DNA of 64,000 nucleotides from Saccharopolyspora erythraea (GTDB lineage Bacteria; Actinomycetota; Actinomycetes; Mycobacteriales; Pseudonocardiaceae). Numbering within the stretch: position 1 is the stretch's first letter; each line of letters opens with the position of its first letter. The translations under genes were made by a program, and so were the position numbers. The notes under the pieces are model-generated. The model was not told the DNA's origin. It saw only the letters and a program-made list of their open reading frames with translations, and made no database searches. This document shows, piece after piece, positions 53,812-63,205 of this stretch. The stretch spans positions 5,208,001-5,272,000 of the forward strand of contig NZ_CP054839.1 in NCBI RefSeq assembly GCF_018141105.1, given 5' to 3'.

Positions 53812-55458
53812 TCACCTCGGTGCGGACAGCGACACTCCCTCCGCGCTCGGGCCAGGCGGAGTCGGCTGCTCGGCCAGAAGCCTGCGCAGGGCGGAAAGCA
53901 CGTCGGTGCGGTCCGGGTGCGTCAGCACGGCCGCGACATGGGCGTCCGGCCTGATCACCCACACCTCGCTGGTCCCGGCCGACAGTGCCTCCGCGAGCGC
54001 GCCGGCGCGGTCGATCGCCGCGAGGTCGAGACAGCGCACCGGGACCTCGATCGCGGTGGCCGCGGCACGCACCTCGGCCTGGTCGACCCCACTGCCCGCC
54101 AGGAGCAGCACACCGTCCCGCGCGAGTTCCCGGAACCGGGTCGTGCCCCGGCCCGGGACCGACACCGGCGCGTCCGGCACCAGCACGCCGGGTCCGGGCG
54201 GCGGTGTCGTCCCACGTTCCGGGCGGCACGCGGGCAGGCGGTGGGCGCTCGGGGTCGTCAGCGGCGAGCGGGCGTACCAGAACGGCTCGGACAGCCGCCC
54301 GGAGTCGACCTCGGCCCACGCCGTGCGGTCGTGCACGGCGCGCTCCAGGATCGCGGTGCGCCGCTGCCGCTCCTGCTCGTCGGCGGGCACCAGGAAACGC
54401 ATCGTCGTGCCGGTGACCTCCAGGTTCTCCACCGCCGCGGCGTGGCGTTCGTCGTGGTAGCTGTCGAGCAGCCGTTCGCCCGCCCAGCCGTGCACGACGA
54501 AGGCGATCTTCCACGCCGCGTTCTCGGCGTCCTGCACCCCGGAGTTGAGGCCCCGCGCGCCGAACGGGGACACCAGGTGCGCGCAGTCGCCGGCCAGCAG
54601 GACCCGGCCGACCCGCATGCGGTCCACCAGCCGCGAGTGGAACCGGTACACCGACTTCCACACGATCTCGTACGGGCGGTCGCCGATGATCGCGCGGATC
54701 CGCTCGTCCAGCGCCCCGCCCGCCTCTTCCGCGTCGAGGTCGTAGCCTGCCGGGACCTGCCAGTCGATGCGGAAGGTGGAGTCCGGGCAGGGGTGGATCA
54801 GCACCTGCCTGCCGGGGTTCCAGGCAGGGTCGAAGTAGAAGCGCCGCTCCCCCGCCCAGTCCGGCAGGCCGGTGCGGATGTCGCAGATCAGGAACCGGTC
54901 GTCGAACGACCGCCCGGTCAGTTCGACGCCCAGCATCCGCCGCACGGCATCACCGCGCGCCCCGGCACAGGCCACCGCCCAGCAGCCCTCGACGGTGGCC
55001 GTTCCCTCCGGTGTGGCGCAACGAAGGCGGACCCCGGCGCCGTCCTGCTCGATCCCGGTGACCCGGTGGCCCCACCGGACGTCGATGAGCGGTTCGGCCG
55101 CGATGCGCTCGTCCAGGATCTCCTCGGTGCGGGCCTGGGAGATGTTGACGAACGGCGGGAAAGCCGGACTGCCCCGTTCCTGGAAGGAGTACCCGAACAG
55201 CTCGCGGTCGCGGTAGAAGGTGCGCGCGGTGGTCCAGGTGACACCCTCGTCCGCGATCCGGCGCCCAGCGCCCACCGCGTCCCACACGTCGAGGACGTCG
55301 CGCTGCTGGCAGATCGCCTTCGAGCCGACCGGATCGCGCCGCGGGCGCTGGTCCAGCAGCACCACCGGCACCGCCCACCGGGCCAGCAGGAGCGCGGTGG
55401 TCTGCCCGACGGGACCGCCGCCCAGCACCAGCACCGGTCGGGACTGACTTGCGTTCAT
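53812..55458 (-). CDS. FAD-dependent aromatic monooxygenase (MhpA/PheA/TfdB type)
   Basis: A 548-residue class A flavoprotein hydroxylase. It has the N-terminal FAD motif VLVLGGGPVGQTTALLLA, the conserved arginine region QRPRRDPVGSKAICQQRDVL, and the second FAD site RVLLAGDCAHLVSPFGARGL, then NSGVQDAENAAWKIA. A C-terminal thioredoxin-like domain (from about residue 420) is typical of phenol-hydroxylase relatives. It probably ortho-hydroxylates a phenolic compound using NAD(P)H. It follows an MBL-fold gene by 21 bp in the same operon. The substrate is not evident. Confidence 0.92.
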   Translation of the reverse strand: MNASQSRPVLVLGGGPVGQTTALLLARWAVPVVLLDQRPRRDPVGSKAICQQRDVLDVWDAVGAGRRIADEGVTWTTARTFYRDRELFGYSFQERGSPAFPPFVNISQARTEEILDERIAAEPLIDVRWGHRVTGIEQDGAGVRLRCATPEGTATVEGCWAVACAGARGDAVRRMLGVELTGRSFDDRFLICDIRTGLPDWAGERRFYFDPAWNPGRQVLIHPCPDSTFRIDWQVPAGYDLDAEEAGGALDERIRAIIGDRPYEIVWKSVYRFHSRLVDRMRVGRVLLAGDCAHLVSPFGARGLNSGVQDAENAAWKIAFVVHGWAGERLLDSYHDERHAAAVENLEVTGTTMRFLVPADEQERQRRTAILERAVHDRTAWAEVDSGRLSEPFWYARSPLTTPSAHRLPACRPERGTTPPPGPGVLVPDAPVSVPGRGTTRFRELARDGVLLLAGSGVDQAEVRAAATAIEVPVRCLDLAAIDRAGALAEALSAGTSEVWVIRPDAHVAAVLTHPDRTDVLSALRRLLAEQPTPPGPSAEGVSLSAPR

Positions 55459-55479
55459 CGAACTCCAATCGGCGGCGGC

Positions 55480-56442
55480 TCAGCCCTGCAACCGGTCCCA
55501 GACCTCGCGGTCGCGCTCGGCGGTCCAGATCACCGGACGCTCCACACCGGACAGTTCGTCCCACAGGCGCGCCACGTCGAAGGGCAGGCAGTGCTCGAAG
55601 ATCGGCCACCGCCCGTAGGTGCCGGCCAGCGCGGCGTGGCAGGCGTCGAAGGCGCCCTTGAGCGTGCCGCCGCGCTCCCGCTCCGCGCGGACCTCGCGGA
55701 TCATGACCCGCAGGAAGTGCCTGGTCTGCTCGATCGCGGCACGCACCTGGTCCCGGCCGCGGGCGACCGCGCCCCGCCCGCCGACCAGGGCCTCGGCCTC
55801 CAGCGAAGCCACTGCGTCCAATGTGGACGTCGACCAGTCGAGGTGGAAGGCGTCGCCGGTGTAGAGCGCGGCCTCGGCCTCGACCAGGTCACCGGCGAAC
55901 AGGATGCGCTGCTGCGGCAGCCAGGCGACGAGGTCGCCCTCGGTGTGCCCGCGGCCGCAGTAGCGCAGCTCCAGCTCGCCCCGGTCGCCGCCCAGCGGGA
56001 TCGTCAGCCGCTCGCTGAACGTCAGACTCGGCCAGGTGAGCCCGGGAATGGACTCCGGTTCCTTGAACAGCCGGGGCATCCGCCCGAACTCCGATTCCCA
56101 GTCCTGTTTGCCGCGTTCGGCGATCAGGGCGCGGGTGTTGTCGTGGGCGATGACGACCTCGGCGTCGAAGGCGCTTGCGCCGAGCACCCGCACCGCGTGG
56201 TAGTGCGACAGGACCAGGTACTTGACCGGCTTGTCGGTGTGCTCGCGCAGCCTGGCCAGCCACTCCCGGGCCGCGGTGGGCGTGGCCAGGGCCTCGAAGC
56301 AGACCAGGAAGTCCTCGCCCTCGACGGCGCCGACGTTCGGATCGCCCTCGGCGGTCAGCGCGTACACGCCGTCGGCCAGCACCTCCAGCGTCTGCTCCTT
56401 GTCGGCCAGGTCCCCCGACGACGCGAACGGCTTCGCAGCCAT
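55480..56442 (-). CDS. Metallo-beta-lactamase-fold protein with reduced metal site
   Basis: A 320-residue MBL-fold hydrolase. The signature HxHxDH is HYHAVR here (H80, H82, then V84 and R85), so the Asp and third His are missing. CGRGHTEGDLVAW and LFAGDLVEAEA supply the later His and Asp. One metal site may remain. A roughly 100-residue C-terminal helical part follows. It is co-transcribed with the aromatic monooxygenase, which suggests hydrolysis or redox handling of a pathway intermediate. GGCGGAGGACTTA precedes ATG 56442. A palindrome lies 25 bp upstream. Confidence 0.85.
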   Translation of the reverse strand: MAAKPFASSGDLADKEQTLEVLADGVYALTAEGDPNVGAVEGEDFLVCFEALATPTAAREWLARLREHTDKPVKYLVLSHYHAVRVLGASAFDAEVVIAHDNTRALIAERGKQDWESEFGRMPRLFKEPESIPGLTWPSLTFSERLTIPLGGDRGELELRYCGRGHTEGDLVAWLPQQRILFAGDLVEAEAALYTGDAFHLDWSTSTLDAVASLEAEALVGGRGAVARGRDQVRAAIEQTRHFLRVMIREVRAERERGGTLKGAFDACHAALAGTYGRWPIFEHCLPFDVARLWDELSGVERPVIWTAERDREVWDRLQG

Positions 56443-56840
56443 TAAGTCCTCCGCCAGTATCGATCAAAACTTTTACTAGTTTGTTGTGGTGCCGCACACT
56501 AGGCCAAGCAAAGCGACAACGGAAGGGCTCCGGCGGGAATTCGCCCAGACCGAGCCGACGGCCCCCGCAGCAATCGACCGCACCACCGCGATACGTGAGC
56601 ATCCAGCCCGCCCTCGACTCGCCAAGTCCCCAAGATTCCCTCCGAAAAGGTGCATCGAACCGATCGCAGGCCCCGGATCGCCCGACTCGCGGAGTCCGAG
56701 TCAGCGCGATCCAGCGCCTTGACCGAGCAAGTGGTCGATCCTCCTTGCGTGCTGTGCGGTGCATCACTATTGTCGCGCATCAATCCAAGGTTTGACTATC
56801 TCAGGCGGTTCTCGGGCCTCCTCACCAACTGCGAGGGCTC
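56443..56840. other. Divergent intergenic region between MBL and DUF485 genes
   Basis: 398 bp between divergent operons. The left end is unusually A/T-rich (about 56463-56485) and carries the MBL-operon palindrome. The remainder has no coding signature that I trust. Confidence 0.5.
56466..56483. promoter_or_regulatory. Candidate operator for the MBL/monooxygenase operon
   Basis: An A/T-rich inverted repeat, AAAACT-TTTACT-AGTTTG, in very GC-rich DNA. It lies 24-41 bp upstream of the MBL start, where it would overlap the promoter. It is probably a MarR/TetR-type binding site. No regulator gene is adjacent. Confidence 0.4.
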
Positions 56841-57146
56841 ATGGTTGCTCCATCGCCGGACCGTCCCGCCGGAAAGGACGAGGACGCGGTGCTCGTCATG
56901 GCCAAGCGCCGCCGGTCGCTCGCACTCGGCAGCGCGGGCGTGCTGCTCGCCGGGTTCCTCGGCTACGTCGCGCTCACCACGTCCACGACGGTGCTCTCCG
57001 GCCGGATCGCCGGCCTCGGCACCGCGTACTGGGCGGGCTTCGCGATCTTCGGCGTCATCCTGGCGGTCGCGCACGGCTACGCGCGGTGGGCGCGGCGGAT
57101 GGACGCGCTGGTGCGAGCCGGGAAGCAGCGGGGTGAGCGGGAGTGA
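56841..57146 (+). CDS. DUF485 membrane protein (YjcH-like) of an acetate-permease-type symporter
   Basis: A 101-residue protein with two transmembrane helices (SLALGSAGVLLAGFLGYVAL and AYWAGFAIFGVILAVAHGY) joined by a short loop, as in DUF485/YjcH. Such genes precede actP-like symporter genes. It overlaps the symporter gene by four bases (GTGA). ATG 56841 has GAGG upstream; a GTG at 56889 and an ATG at 56898 are alternative starts. Confidence 0.85.
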   Translation: MVAPSPDRPAGKDEDAVLVMAKRRRSLALGSAGVLLAGFLGYVALTTSTTVLSGRIAGLGTAYWAGFAIFGVILAVAHGYARWARRMDALVRAGKQRGERE

Positions 57147-58657
57147 TCCTCAGCGTCTCGATCGTCGCGGGCATCCTCGCGCTCACACTGGCCATCACCT
57201 GGGTCGCGGCCAGGCGCAACACCTCGGCCTCGTCGCACTACGTCGCGGAGGGGCAGGTAGGGCCCGTCGGCAACGGGCTGGCCATCGCGGGCGACTACGT
57301 CTCGGCGGCCTCGTTCCTCGGCATCAGCGGCGCCATCGCGCTCACCGGGTTCAACGGCTTCTACCTGGCCTCGGCGGTGCCGCTGGCCTACCTGCTGGTG
57401 CTGCTGGTCATCGCCGAGCCGTTGCGCAACCTCGGCCGCTTCACCCTCGCCGACGCCGTCGCGGCGCGCTTCCGCGGACGCGGCCTGCGCGGCTGGCTGG
57501 CGGTCACCACGATCGTCATCTCCGCGATGTACATGGTGATCCAGTTCGTCGGCGCGGGGCTGCTGGTGCAGGCGCTGCTGGGGGTGGAGTTCAGCGCGGC
57601 GGTGCTCGTCCTCGGCGTGCTCATGGTCGTCTACACCACGTTCGGCGGCATGCTGGCCACCACGTGGGTGCAGGTGCTCAAGACCGGTCTGCTGCTCGGC
57701 GGCACGGCGACGGTCCTGCTGCTGGTGCTGGCCGAGTACGGGCCGGACCCGCTCGGCGTCGTGCGCGGGCTGCCCGCGTCGGCCGTGGTCGCCGAGCCGC
57801 TCGGTCTCATCGGCACCGCCGACACCATCTCGCAGCAGCTCGCACTCGCCCTCGGGGTCATGGGCCTGCCGCACGTGATGGTCCGGTTCCTCACCGTCCG
57901 CGACGCCCCTGCCGCGCGGCGCTCCGGTCTGGTCGCGCTGTGGGTGTTCAGCGCGTTCTACCTCGTCCTGCCGTTCCTCGGCTACGGCGCGCTGCGCGCG
58001 GTCGGCGCACCCGGCATCGAGGCGGCGCACGAGAAGGGCAACCTCGCGGCCGTGCAGCTCGCCGAGGCGCTCGGAGGCGAAGTCCTGCGCGCGGCCGTCG
58101 TCGGCGTCGCGCTCGCCACCATCCTCGCCGTGCTGGCCGGTGTCGCCATCGCCACCTCCGGTGCGTTCGCCCACGACCTCTACACCCACGTCGTCAAGCG
58201 CGGTGCCGTGTCTTCGCGCGGTCAGCTGCGGGCGGCGCGGCTTTCGCTGGTCGGCATCGCGCTGGTGGCGATGCTGCTCGCGCTGGCGGCGAAGCACTTC
58301 AACCTGGCGTTCCTGGCCAACGTGGCGTTCGCGGTCGCGGCCAGCACGAACATGCCCGTGCTGGTGCTGTCGATCTACTGGCGCGGGTTCAACCGGACCG
58401 GGGCGAGCTGGGCGCTGGCCGGCGGCCTGGTGGTCAGCCTCGGCCTGGTCGCGCTGAGCCCGAACGTCCTCGGCCCGACCGGCCTGGTCACCGGCGTGGC
58501 ACCGCTGTTCCCGCTGACCATCCCCGCGCTGGTGTCGGTGCCCGCGGCGTTCCTGCTCGCCGTCGCGGGTTCGTGGTGGGGACGCGACCGCGGCGACGAG
58601 CACGCCACCGCCTTCGACGAGATCGAACGTGCCGCTCTCGTCGGGAGCGAGCGATGA
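57143..58657 (+). CDS. Sodium:solute symporter, ActP-like monocarboxylate permease
   Basis: A 504-residue SSS-family transporter with about 13 hydrophobic helices. Family features include YVAEGQVGPVGNGLAIAGDY followed by VSAASFLGISGA, FRGRGLRGWLAV, LPHVMVRFLTVRDAPAARRS and FAHDLYTH. The sequence is closest to acetate/pyruvate permeases (ActP, MctC). GTG 57143 overlaps the DUF485 stop. Its own stop overlaps the start of the penicillin-acylase gene (ATGA), so transporter and acylase belonged to one operon. Confidence 0.92.
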   Translation: MILSVSIVAGILALTLAITWVAARRNTSASSHYVAEGQVGPVGNGLAIAGDYVSAASFLGISGAIALTGFNGFYLASAVPLAYLLVLLVIAEPLRNLGRFTLADAVAARFRGRGLRGWLAVTTIVISAMYMVIQFVGAGLLVQALLGVEFSAAVLVLGVLMVVYTTFGGMLATTWVQVLKTGLLLGGTATVLLLVLAEYGPDPLGVVRGLPASAVVAEPLGLIGTADTISQQLALALGVMGLPHVMVRFLTVRDAPAARRSGLVALWVFSAFYLVLPFLGYGALRAVGAPGIEAAHEKGNLAAVQLAEALGGEVLRAAVVGVALATILAVLAGVAIATSGAFAHDLYTHVVKRGAVSSRGQLRAARLSLVGIALVAMLLALAAKHFNLAFLANVAFAVAASTNMPVLVLSIYWRGFNRTGASWALAGGLVVSLGLVALSPNVLGPTGLVTGVAPLFPLTIPALVSVPAAFLLAVAGSWWGRDRGDEHATAFDEIERAALVGSER

Positions 58658-59413
58658 CCCCCGAGCCGAGGAGCGCGATGACCGATCCCGTGCAGCTCAA
58701 CCGCCGGAGCCTGCTCGCCGCGACGGCGGCGCTGGGCGCCTGCTGGTCCACGGCGGCCGCCACGCCGCGCGAGGTCGGCGGCGCGACCGTAGTCCGCGAC
58801 CTCTGGGGGACGCCGCACGTCTACGCCGATACGCGGAGAAGCCTGTTCCACGGCTACGGCCACAGCGTCGCCGAGGACCGGCTGTTCCAGCTCGACATGG
58901 CGCGGCGCTCGTTCACCGGCCGGGTGGCCGAGGTGCTCGGTGCCGCCTACCTCGACCACGACCGAGCGGTGCGCACCGACACCGACGCCGTTTCCGTTCG
59001 CGCGCAGTACGACCGGCTGCCGCGGCACGACCGCGACGTGGTCGACGGCTACGCCGAGGGCGTCAACGCGCGCATCCGGGAAGTCCTCGCCGACCGGGAG
59101 CGGCTGCTACCGCGGCAGTACTCGGAACTCGGGTTCGAACCGGCCGAGTGGACCGGGCTCGACGTGGTGATGATCTTCGTGGGCACCATGGCGGTGCGGT
59201 TCTCGGCCACCACCAACCAGGTCGAGAACCTGGCGACGCTGCGCGAGCTCGTCGAGCACTTCGGCCCGGAGCGCGGGCGCCGGCTGTTCGACCAGCTCGT
59301 GTGGCGCGACGACCCCACCGCGCCGACGACGGTGCCCGCCGGTCCCGCACCGGGCGGGGTCCCACGCGTGTTGCCGAAGTTCTGGTCGCGGCAGTCGGCG
59401 ATACCCGTGCTAG
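58654..59413 (+). pseudogene. Penicillin-acylase-family gene, 5' part (split by an IS element)
   Basis: N-terminal 253 codons of an Ntn-hydrolase of the penicillin/acyl-homoserine-lactone acylase family. Near the start LNRRSLLAATAALGACW has a twin-arginine-like export signal. The alpha-chain signature is visible: VVRDLWGTPHVYADT, FHGYGHSVAEDRLFQLDMAR and VDGYAEGVNARI. The frame runs to the CTAG at 59410-59413, then enters the IS and stops at 59421. Removing the IS plus one CTAG joins it in frame to the 3' part at 60395, giving a protein of about 820 residues. The gene overlaps the symporter stop by ATGA. Confidence 0.9.
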
Positions 59414-60390
59414 ACGGTTGATTCCGTGAAGATCATGTGAAGTGCGGCCGGTTCGCAGACATGGGAGGAGGGTGTTCAAGATCAATGTGTGAGCAAAGAA
59501 CTGAACACCCTCCTGACCGCACTCTACGTGCTGATCGACGATCACGTGGTCCCGCGCCGCACCGGCCGTGGCCGAGAGCCCTTGCTGTCCGACAGCGAGC
59601 TACTCACCCTGGCGGTGGCCCAAATCTTGCAGGGATACCACTGCGAGCGCCGGTGGATCCGCCACGTCCACAGCAGCCCGGCGTGGCGGGCACTGTTTCC
59701 GTACCTGCCGAAGCAGCCGGGCTACCACAAGCGACTCAAAGCCGCGGAATCGTTGCTGTACAGCTGGCCGAATGCTGCCCGTCCTGGTTCGACGACATGT
59801 GGATCGCCGACGCCACCCCGGTGCCCTGCGGTATGTCGCGAGAAACGGTCAAGCGATCGGAGTTGGCCGGACACGCCGGCTACGGCTACTGCGCCGCCCA
59901 TTCCCGGTTCTACTGGGGTCTCAAGCTCTACCTGGTCTGTTCCGGCGACGGTATGCCGATCATGTGGTGTCTGGCCCACCCCAAGCTCGGCGAACGCGAG
60001 GTGCTGGCCGCGCTGCTGGACCACAACCACCACCTGATCCACCAAGGTCAGATCCTGCTCGCCGACAAGGGCTTATCCGGCCGGACGTTCAAACAACTCA
60101 CCGACGCGATGGGGCTACGGCTGCTGCGCCCCGACCGCAAGGACGAGACCTACCGCAACGGCAACCTCGGCGGAGTACGCCAGTGGATCGAGTCGGTCAA
60201 CCAGACCCTCAAAGGCCAGCTCGACCTCGAACAGCACGGTGCCCGCACCCCGGCTGGGGTCTTCACCCGAGTCGCACAGCGCTTGCTGGCCCTGGCCACA
60301 AGCATCTGGCACAACTGGACCACCGGCGCCACCAGCAAGCGATCACTGATCGCCTACGACCACTAACACCAACTTCACGGAATCAATCAT
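59414..60390 (+). mobile_element. IS982-type insertion sequence with CTAG target duplication
   Basis: A 977-bp element inserted in a penicillin-acylase gene. Its terminal inverted repeats are about 18 bp; the perfect inner 14 bp are TTGATTCCGTGAAG (59418-59431) and its complement (60373-60386). It is flanked by CTAG at 59410-59413 and 60391-60394, the apparent 4-bp target duplication. It encodes one transposase, split by a frameshift. Exact excision restores the host reading frame, which implies a fairly recent insertion. Confidence 0.9.
59489..60366 (+). pseudogene. IS982-family transposase, frameshifted
   Basis: Begins at GTG 59489 (SKELNTLLTALYVLIDDHVV, then LLSDSELLTLAVAQILQGY), normal for an IS982 transposase, and continues to about KRLKAAESLL near 59755. 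From there the conserved sequence continues in the -1 frame: FDDMWIADATPVPCGMSRET, HAGYGYCAAHSRFYWGLKLY, LLADKGLSGRTF and VRQWIESVNQTLKGQLDLEQ, ending SLIAYDH at 60366. The DDE-type region is intact in this second frame. No obvious slippery heptamer is seen at the junction, so mutation is likelier than programmed frameshifting. The element may be immobile unless supplied in trans. Confidence 0.85.
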
Positions 60391-60394
60391 CTAG

Positions 60395-62097
60395 CGGCCC
60401 CCGTACGCCCGGCTCCGCCGCCGGGTGTCCCTACGTCCGGCCCGGATGCCGCTCCCCGGTTCAGCAACGCCTGGCTCATCGGTGGCGGCCGGAGCAGCAC
60501 AGGAGGGGCGATCCTGGTCAACGGCCCGCAGTTCGGGTTCTTCCAGCCCGCCTACACCTACTCCGTCGGCCTGCACGGCGCGGGGTTCGACGTCGTGGGC
60601 AACACGCCGTTCGGCTATCCGGTGGTCCTCTTCGGACACAACGGGCACATCGCGTGGGGGTCGACCGCCGGCATGGGGGCGAGCGTCGACGTCTACGCCG
60701 AGCGACTCGACCCGCACGACGCGCACGAGTACCTCTTCGACGGCGCCTACCGGCCGATGCGCCGGCGCACCGAGACGATCCACGTGCGCGACTCGAACCC
60801 GGTCGAGGTGACCGTGTTCTCCACCGTGCACGGGCCTGTCACGGCGAGCGATCCGGAACAAGGGGTGGCCTACACCGCCAAACGGGCGTGGGCGGGACGA
60901 GAGCTGGAGTCGCTGTTCGGCTGGCTGGACTCCACGCGGGCCCGCTCGTGGCCGCAATGGCTGGAACAGGCGCAGCGCAACGCCACGACGATCAACTGGT
61001 ACTACGCCGACCGCGAAGGCAACATCGGCTACGCCCACACCGGCCGGTACCCGAGGCGCAGGCCCGGCGTCGACCCCCGGCTGCCGATGCCGGGGACCGG
61101 TGAGACGGAGTGGCTCGGCCTCCAGCCCTTCTCCTGGAACCCCAAGGTGTTCAACCCGGAACAGGGCTACCTTGCCAACTGGAACAACAAGCCCGCGCCG
61201 GGCTATGAGGGGCACTCGCCGTGGTCCGGTGCCGACCGCGTCGACGAGATCCACGACCTCCTGCGCGACCGGGACGGGATCACTCCGCAGCAGGCGTGGG
61301 ATGTCGTCCGCGGCACCTCGTTCGTCGACGTCAACGCCCGCTACTTCCTCGACGACCTGCGCGCCGCGGTGACCGGGCTGCCCGGGGACTCCGACGAGGT
61401 GCGAGCCGTCCGGTTGCTCGACGACTGGGACCGCACGAACACCGACGAGGACGGCGACGGCCGCTACGACCACCCGGGCGGCACCATCATGCGCGCGTGG
61501 CTGGAGCGGATGGTGCGGCGCACGCTGGCCGGGCTGCCGCCCGGAGTGCGCGAACGGTACGCCACCACCGGCTACCGGGACTCCAGCGAGGGAGTGGGCT
61601 CGCTCAACATCTCCGCGGGAACCCGGATCGTCCACAACGCCCTGCTCGGTGCGTCATCGGGTGTGCCGCAGACGCACGACTTCTTCGACGGCCGGGGCGG
61701 GGCCGCGGTGGTGCGGGAGGCGCTCGCCGCGGCCGTCGCCGACCTGCGCGAGCGCTTCGGACCGAACATGCGGGCATGGCTGGCTCCCGTCGTGGCGGCG
61801 GCCTTCGACGACGAGAACTTCGCGGGCATCCCGCAGGCGAGCCCGCGGGAGGCGATCAGCCGTGGCGCGTTCATGAACCGTGGCAGCGAGAACAACATCA
61901 TCTCGCTGGCACCCGGCGGAGTCACCGCGGCCGAAGTGCTCGCACCGGGGCAGAGCGGGTTCGTCGCCTCGGACGGGTCGACCGGTGCGCATTACCGGGA
62001 CCAGCTCGACCTCTTCCTGTCCTTCCGGAACAAGCCGGTGCTGTTCACCCCGGACGAGGTGCGCGCCCACCAGGAGTCCGTCCGCCACCTTCCCTAG
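60395..62097 (+). pseudogene. Penicillin-acylase-family gene, 3' part (beta chain)
   Basis: Remaining ~567 codons after the IS. In the rejoined frame, PRFSNAWLIGGGRSSTGG supplies the autoproteolytic nucleophile Ser277, the N-terminus of the beta chain in this family. It is followed by VNGPQFGFFQPAYTYSVGLH and VVLFGHNGHIAWGSTAG. Later ANWNNKPAPGYEGHSPW and the C-terminal region look intact, so the only visible lesion is the IS. Without a start codon of its own, this part should not yield an active enzyme. Confidence 0.9.
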
Positions 62098-62235
62098 CCG
62101 GTCGCGGGGCGTGCTCGCCGGGTGTGAGGCGCTCGGCGTGCCGCTGAAGTAGTGTGCTCCGCAACACAAGGCAGCTAGCCGGGACCGGCAAGCTCTCCGC
62201 CGGTGTCGGCACTGCAGTGACCTGCGAGGACGATC

Positions 62236-63093
62236 ATGACAACGCCGTCGGACCAGTCTTCACCGGACCTGGGCGTGTTGCTCGCGCGAGGTGTGCGGGC
62301 GCTGCGGGAGGCGACCGAGCTGCCGGTCGCCTTCGGCGGCGCGGTCTCGGCGGACCGGCGCCGCCTCGTCATCGACCAGCTGAGCGGCACCGCCACCCGG
62401 TCGCTGCTGAACCTCACCGTCAGCTCCGGCGCCGGGCTCGGCGGCAAGGCGCTCGCGCTGGCCCGCCCCTCCGCGGTCGCCGACTACCTCAACGCCGAGG
62501 AGATCACCCACCGCTACGACGCCGCCGTGGCACCCGAGGGACTGCGCGCGATGCTCGCCCTGCCGATCCGGGTCGGCGAGGGCACGCACGCCATCCTCTA
62601 CGCGGCCGGGCGGCAGCGGACGCACCTCGGCGACGACGTGCTGCGCGCGGCGGAGCGGGTCGTGCGGCGGGTCGAGCGCGACATCGCGGTGGAGCAGGAA
62701 GTGCTGCGGCGCCTCGCGTGCACGGCCGCCCCCGCGACAGGACCGCGCACCGCGCTGTCCGCCGGCGAGGCCGACGAGCTCTGCACCGAGATCATGGCCA
62801 TCGCCACGACCATCGAGGACGAGGGCACCCGCGGCCGGCTCCTCGAGGTGTGCCGCCGCGTGAGGGCGCGCAGCGGGAGGCGCCTGGACGGTGCCCGGCC
62901 CGCGCTGTCGCCGCGGGAGACCGACGTGCTCGCGCTGGTCGCGACGGGCTGCACCAACGACGCGGTGGCGCGGCGCCTCGGCCTGCTGCCCAACACCGTG
63001 AAGTCCTATCTGAAGAGCGCCATGAAGAAGCTGGACGCGACCAACCGCGTCCAGGCCGTCAACCGGGCCCGCCAGGCCGGGCTGATCGGCTGA
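62236..63093 (+). CDS. GAF-domain LuxR-family regulator
   Basis: A 285-residue protein. A GAF-like sensor domain occupies residues 10-150 (LVIDQLSGTATRSLLNLTVS, LALPIRVGEGTHAILYAAGR). The C-terminal LuxR helix-turn-helix is LSPRETDVLALVATGCTNDA, then VARRLGLLPNTVKSYLKSAM. Regulators of this design precede acyl-CoA synthetase genes in actinobacteria and may sense a carboxylic acid. Here an AMP-binding enzyme gene starts 112 bp downstream. The start ATG follows GAGGACGATC. Confidence 0.9.
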   Translation: MTTPSDQSSPDLGVLLARGVRALREATELPVAFGGAVSADRRRLVIDQLSGTATRSLLNLTVSSGAGLGGKALALARPSAVADYLNAEEITHRYDAAVAPEGLRAMLALPIRVGEGTHAILYAAGRQRTHLGDDVLRAAERVVRRVERDIAVEQEVLRRLACTAAPATGPRTALSAGEADELCTEIMAIATTIEDEGTRGRLLEVCRRVRARSGRRLDGARPALSPRETDVLALVATGCTNDAVARRLGLLPNTVKSYLKSAMKKLDATNRVQAVNRARQAGLIG

Positions 63094-63111
63094 GCCCGCG
63101 CTTCCCCGCGG

Positions 63112-63135
63112 CGCTACCCCCTTTGTGGGGTAGCG
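63112..63135. terminator. Hairpin between LuxR-type and acyl-CoA synthetase genes
   Basis: Perfect 9-bp arms, CGCTACCCC and GGGGTAGCG, flank a 6-base loop CTTTGT, 18 bp after the regulator stop and 70 bp before the next gene. It could be an intrinsic terminator. Because the next gene reads in the same direction, it could equally be the regulator operator. Confidence 0.55.
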
Positions 63136-63205
63136 GGGCAGGTGCCCCGAAGCCATGATCAGGCCTCCGGTGGCGGTACCCGACCGGGGCAGAAAGGGGC
63201 TGGAC

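Noticed and set aside
59437-59755. The -1 frame upstream of the transposase frameshift as the true N-terminus of the transposase
   Set aside because: The residues before about 59755 in this frame are Arg/Pro-rich and unrelated to IS982 transposases; the GTG 59489 frame matches instead.
62140-62200. A TGTG-N8-CACA inverted repeat upstream of the LuxR-type gene as an operator
   Set aside because: The arms are only four bases long, which is expected by chance in a region of this size.
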